Positions 60,567 to 64,000 of a stretch of 64,000 nt of DNA are shown here, one piece after another. Position 1 is the stretch's first letter, and the number at the start of each line of letters is the position of its first letter. Source of the stretch: Pipra filicauda (lineage: Eukaryota; Chordata; Aves; Passeriformes; Pipridae); contig NW_024103729.1 of the NCBI RefSeq assembly GCF_003945595.2, forward strand, positions 492,950 through 556,949, written 5' to 3'. The translations under genes and the position numbers were made by a program. The notes under the pieces are model-generated. The model searched no databases. It saw only the letters and a list, made by a program, of their open reading frames with translations, and had not been told where the DNA came from.

Positions 60567-63269
60567 ACACATCTATCAATGAATTATTAGGTGATTACTG
60601 CGCTGAAAGTTTTGTGTAGGCCAGGCACATAAGGTTGCTTAACCAGTCAGTGTGGAGCCTCATAATCTCACTGTATTTACAATGAATTCCTTTGATATTT
60701 ACTGGAAAACCAAATTTTCCGACATAGTCTTTATGTTTACCCCCTTTCCTCCTTTTTTTTTTCCCATGGAAATTTATGGGATGCACTGTATATAATTTTT
60801 TTGCAAGTATTTGTTTGAAATATTCCAATTTCATTAAAACTAGACTTTTTTAGGAAGCAGAACATGTTTCATCAAATATTTTTACTGTTTTGTGCAACTA
60901 CAGCAGTTTCTATCATATGGACAGATCTAATCTACGGAACTTCGAGTTCATACTTCATTGCTTATTTCACTTCCAAGGCAGGTGCAGAAATTTGCACTTT
61001 TCCTTTGCCAAAACTGATTCCAAATTGATGTTTTCACAGTTTTGTTCTGCTTGGCTTTTTCCTTCTCCTGGTCATGACGGGAAAGAGAAAACTTACTAAT
61101 GAATGCTGTCTCTAGACTGAGGTAAACAAGTACTGGAAATTTCACAGGAAAGGTTGGTAGATCTGCTTGTATTCTCTTCTTGGGTTTCTGCCCCTTTTAT
61201 GTCCCCGTGTCACTGTTGGTATATAATGTCACCTGCTTTAGAGACCAAATCTCTGGCAAACCAAACCACCTGTCAATGACAATGTCATTCAGTACCTGGC
61301 ACTCAAGCATACACACCGATTGTAAAGTTTTGGTGATGAATCTGCCAATATTGTGTAAGAAGAAAAAGTTACGCTTTAGTAAACCCACAGCATCACTGTG
61401 CTTGACTGGACAGAGAAGGGAAATAAAAATGCTAATAGAAAATACTTCTTCTATCACTCCTGCCACATCTTTAATTTCTGTTCTTTCTTTGTACACTGAA
61501 TTACCCTGATTCTTGACACAGTTTGGGAATGGAGACACAAAACTAAATAGCGCTGTGGAAAAACAGGAGGAAACTGTGATGCAATGTGATTTATCCCCTT
61601 TTATACACAGGCATTTAACCAGTTGTGGGTTATTGTTTTTCTGTCATTGAAGAAATGGAAAAACATCTGCTGATTTCAGGCCTAAACAGAAAAATAAATA
61701 ATATTTTTAATAAATAAATTTTCTTTTGGCAGAAGTTTAATGTAAAGATGGACTTTTTAATAGAATTTTGAGGTAGACCTTTTATATTAAAGTCTATCTT
61801 TATATCAAGGAAACACTCCATAGGGTAAACCTGGAGACTGAGAGCAGACTGGTTAAGACAATGACTGCCTTGAATTCAGTGTGAAATGTTGTTAAGTATC
61901 ATGGCTTACATTGCTTGGGGATTGTGAAGTTCAGTGATGAAACCAGGTTGGGTTTTTTTTGCATAGTAATTTTGCTTCACCTTCCATAAGTCCCATTCCT
62001 TCTGCTTTGTGCATGCAGAAGCATGAAAGCTAGGACTGATTAGGTGGCATTGGCATTGCAAAATCCCAAGAAGAATACTACTGTTAATGAGAATTGTATG
62101 TATAACCCCCTGCTTACTGCAATGACAATTCACTTCTATATTTCTGTCAAACACTGCAAAAAACAAATAAACCTGATAGCTCAGTAATAAATAACTGCTC
62201 AAGATGCTGCTACCTTTTTTTTTTTTAAACTTTAAAATGCAATAGCCTAAATCCTCAGCTAAATTGAATTCACCTCTCTCCACTGAGTTCAGTGCAGATA
62301 AACTGATTTACAGTGTCTGGGGAATTTGGCAGTTGTGAGTCAAGCTGCAAAGTATGCAAAAGTTTTGTCAAATCTGTTTGGAACACGAATGGAAACGAAT
62401 ACGGGGGTTTCAAATGTTAAAAAGCAGCATCGGTTAAAAAAAAAAACCAACAACTTAAACCGCTGCTGGCAAATCCTAAACTACCACTGCATATGTTCCA
62501 GTAATTTGCTCAGCCATGCAGTATGTTGTATTCATCGAATGAAGAAAACTTCTCGTGAGAATGTTTAAAATGTCACTGAGGTTCAGTCTGGCTCAGGGTG
62601 CAGGTGGCTCTACAAAGGCTTTGCTGGGAGGACGTGTTTATACAGTTGCTGCTGACGGATGGTATTGATTGGCCAGGCAACTCATAAAACAAGCGACCTC
62701 ACTTTCATCTTTGTGCTTTCTGTTCCTTCAGTAGGTAGAAAAGTGGTTTTAATTATTCACATCATCCATTTTAATATCTTTTTTTTTTTTTACTCTTTTC
62801 CACCCACTCTCTTACAACAAAGTAATATTCTCATCTTCTCATTATTGTGCAAAACTTGCAAAGGGGGCAAGAGTGGGCAGATAGATAAGAAATTTCTGAG
62901 AATAAAAAGTTGAAGCTGCTTCAATAGTAAGGTTAGCAGGAGTCAAGATATGCTAAATCTCCACCCTACAAGACTGCTTGAGTCACCTTTAGGATTACAG
63001 ACCACTTGACAGCAACTGAGATTTAGGTATTGCCACAGTGTCTCTGGTGTTTTGCTTGTATTTATTTTTGACAAATATTTTTAGAGTATCATGGCATCTA
63101 CATGTAAAAAACAAATACTTGCAGCTGTTGTAAACCCTTTCCCTCCCTCTTCACTAGATTATTGCAGAAACCTACAGCTGTTTGGAAAGAGAACAGTAAA
63201 CACATTTAATCTAACACTTGGATTTCCAGGCAAAAAGTGTATCAAAAATAAGTAGTGGGAAAATAAGAC
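60567..63269. other. Non-coding stretch
   Basis: There is no supported gene. At 61180-61540 both strands are open for about 110 codons; the minus translation (for example FLHNIGRFITKTLQSVCMLE) is somewhat protein-like but lacks splice sites. At 62326-62568 (+) an 80-codon frame begins AVVSQAAKYAKVLSNLFGTR, again without good splice context. Confidence 0.45.
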
Positions 63270-63345
63270 TTAAAGACCATGATGGTTAAAAGGGACCTCT
63301 AATTCTATTGATAATAACCAAGTCTAACTATGCTTCTGGTTGTAG
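63270..63345. mobile_element. Possible relic of a CR1 3' end
   Basis: AAAGACCATGATGGTTAAAA followed by GGGACCTCTAATTCTATTG resembles the antisense CR1 3' wording (GGTTGGAAGGGACCTCTRGAGATCATC class), but similarity is patchy and the tail 8-mers are absent. It may be a very old, eroded copy or coincidence. Confidence 0.2.
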
Positions 63346-64000
63346 CATGACAGAGCTGCTTCTGGGTTTTGCAGTTTGTTCATCCTTAGAATAGAGAGAT
63401 GCAATCTATAACATAATGGGAATTTTGATGCTTTTAATTGCCCATTTTTAAAATGTATTATTAGCTAATTAAGAGAAAGTGATATAACATGAGTATGTGC
63501 AGATCAGAAGACAACAATCAAGTTGACAAAACTAGAAAGAATTTTCTTGGTTTGGGGAACAAAATGTTCTTTGGCTGATTTACATTTGTCAGCTTTAGCT
63601 AACGTGAGCTATTTAGTAGATGCATGTTGTCATCATGACCTATATGTTCTACTTATCATCTTCACAGGCAAACTTATCAAAAAGTACTGCATGGGTATGA
63701 TGGCTACAGCTGCTTGCTAATTCTGTCACACAGTGGGCTTGAGTCAGGCTTTCTGATGAAAGTGACCTTGAAATTATCTGAGAGTTTTGTACTTTGTATG
63801 TGCTTCCCTGGAACTGCTCTTTCAAAAAAATTTGCCATTGGAACTGTGAGATACTCCGCAGTTGTGTCTTCTAAATGCCTGTAGCCTAAAATGCATATAT
63901 AGAAATTATGAAAGCTGCAAGATCTTTGCTATTTTCTGGTTTCATACAAAAAGAAAAATGCATGAATTAAAGAAATATGGGATATGATAGAGCAGGAGAG
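63346..64000. other. A+T-rich non-coding stretch
   Basis: I see no gene, RNA or repeat. The 65-codon frame at 63523-63720 is chance-like. Confidence 0.5.

Noticed and set aside
1..64000. Excess of POU octamers across the window
   Set aside because: I counted about seven copies; a rough estimate for this base composition is about four by chance, so there is no clear excess.
1..64000. tRNA, rRNA, known microRNA, CRISPR array, intact retrovirus or DNA transposon
   Set aside because: I looked for tRNA B-box words, familiar microRNA seeds, regularly spaced direct repeats, and reverse transcriptase or transposase motifs in the translations, and saw none that hold up.

Overview
This window is vertebrate nuclear DNA, most probably from a bird. 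The main support is a pair of CR1 (chicken repeat 1) LINE 3' ends near 19.3-19.7 kb, with the usual avian tail wording. Few other recognisable repeats, an A+T-rich composition (roughly 60% A+T by eye) and scattered splice-like signals also fit. Nothing resembles prokaryotic, plasmid, phage or organellar organisation. The many short open frames (longest about 134 codons) are about what chance gives in 64 kb of this composition, so almost none is annotated as a gene.

Layout. About 1-19.2 kb is A+T-rich non-coding sequence broken by slightly G+C-richer islands (about 0.9-1.1, 11.95-12.6, 14.74-15.06 and 16.9-17.13 kb) and two pyrimidine-rich tracts. The tail-to-tail CR1 pair sits at 19.27-19.72 kb. 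A 50-bp poly-T run lies at 21.3 kb. About 27.0-27.83 kb looks like a cluster of conserved regulatory sequence (dense homeodomain- and SOX-like words, no repeats). A low-confidence decayed coding-like segment on the minus strand lies at 30.6-31.1 kb.

The best coding evidence is one internal exon at 35382-35527 (+). It has 48 codons of clearly protein-like sequence, a branch-point-like word, an acceptor and a donor. I could not assign it to a named protein. A second splice-bounded, phase-compatible block follows at 35832-36010, with a far less protein-like translation. The rest (36-64 kb) is non-coding as far as I can see, with several weaker exon-like or conserved-element-like segments, three good CTCF-like motifs, short tandem repeats and several perfect inverted repeats.

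Overall reading: this is a gene-poor stretch, most simply introns of one or more large genes plus regulatory DNA, with one supported coding exon on the plus strand. I found no operon, CRISPR array, tRNA, rRNA, intact transposon or intact retrovirus, and no convincing new biological system.
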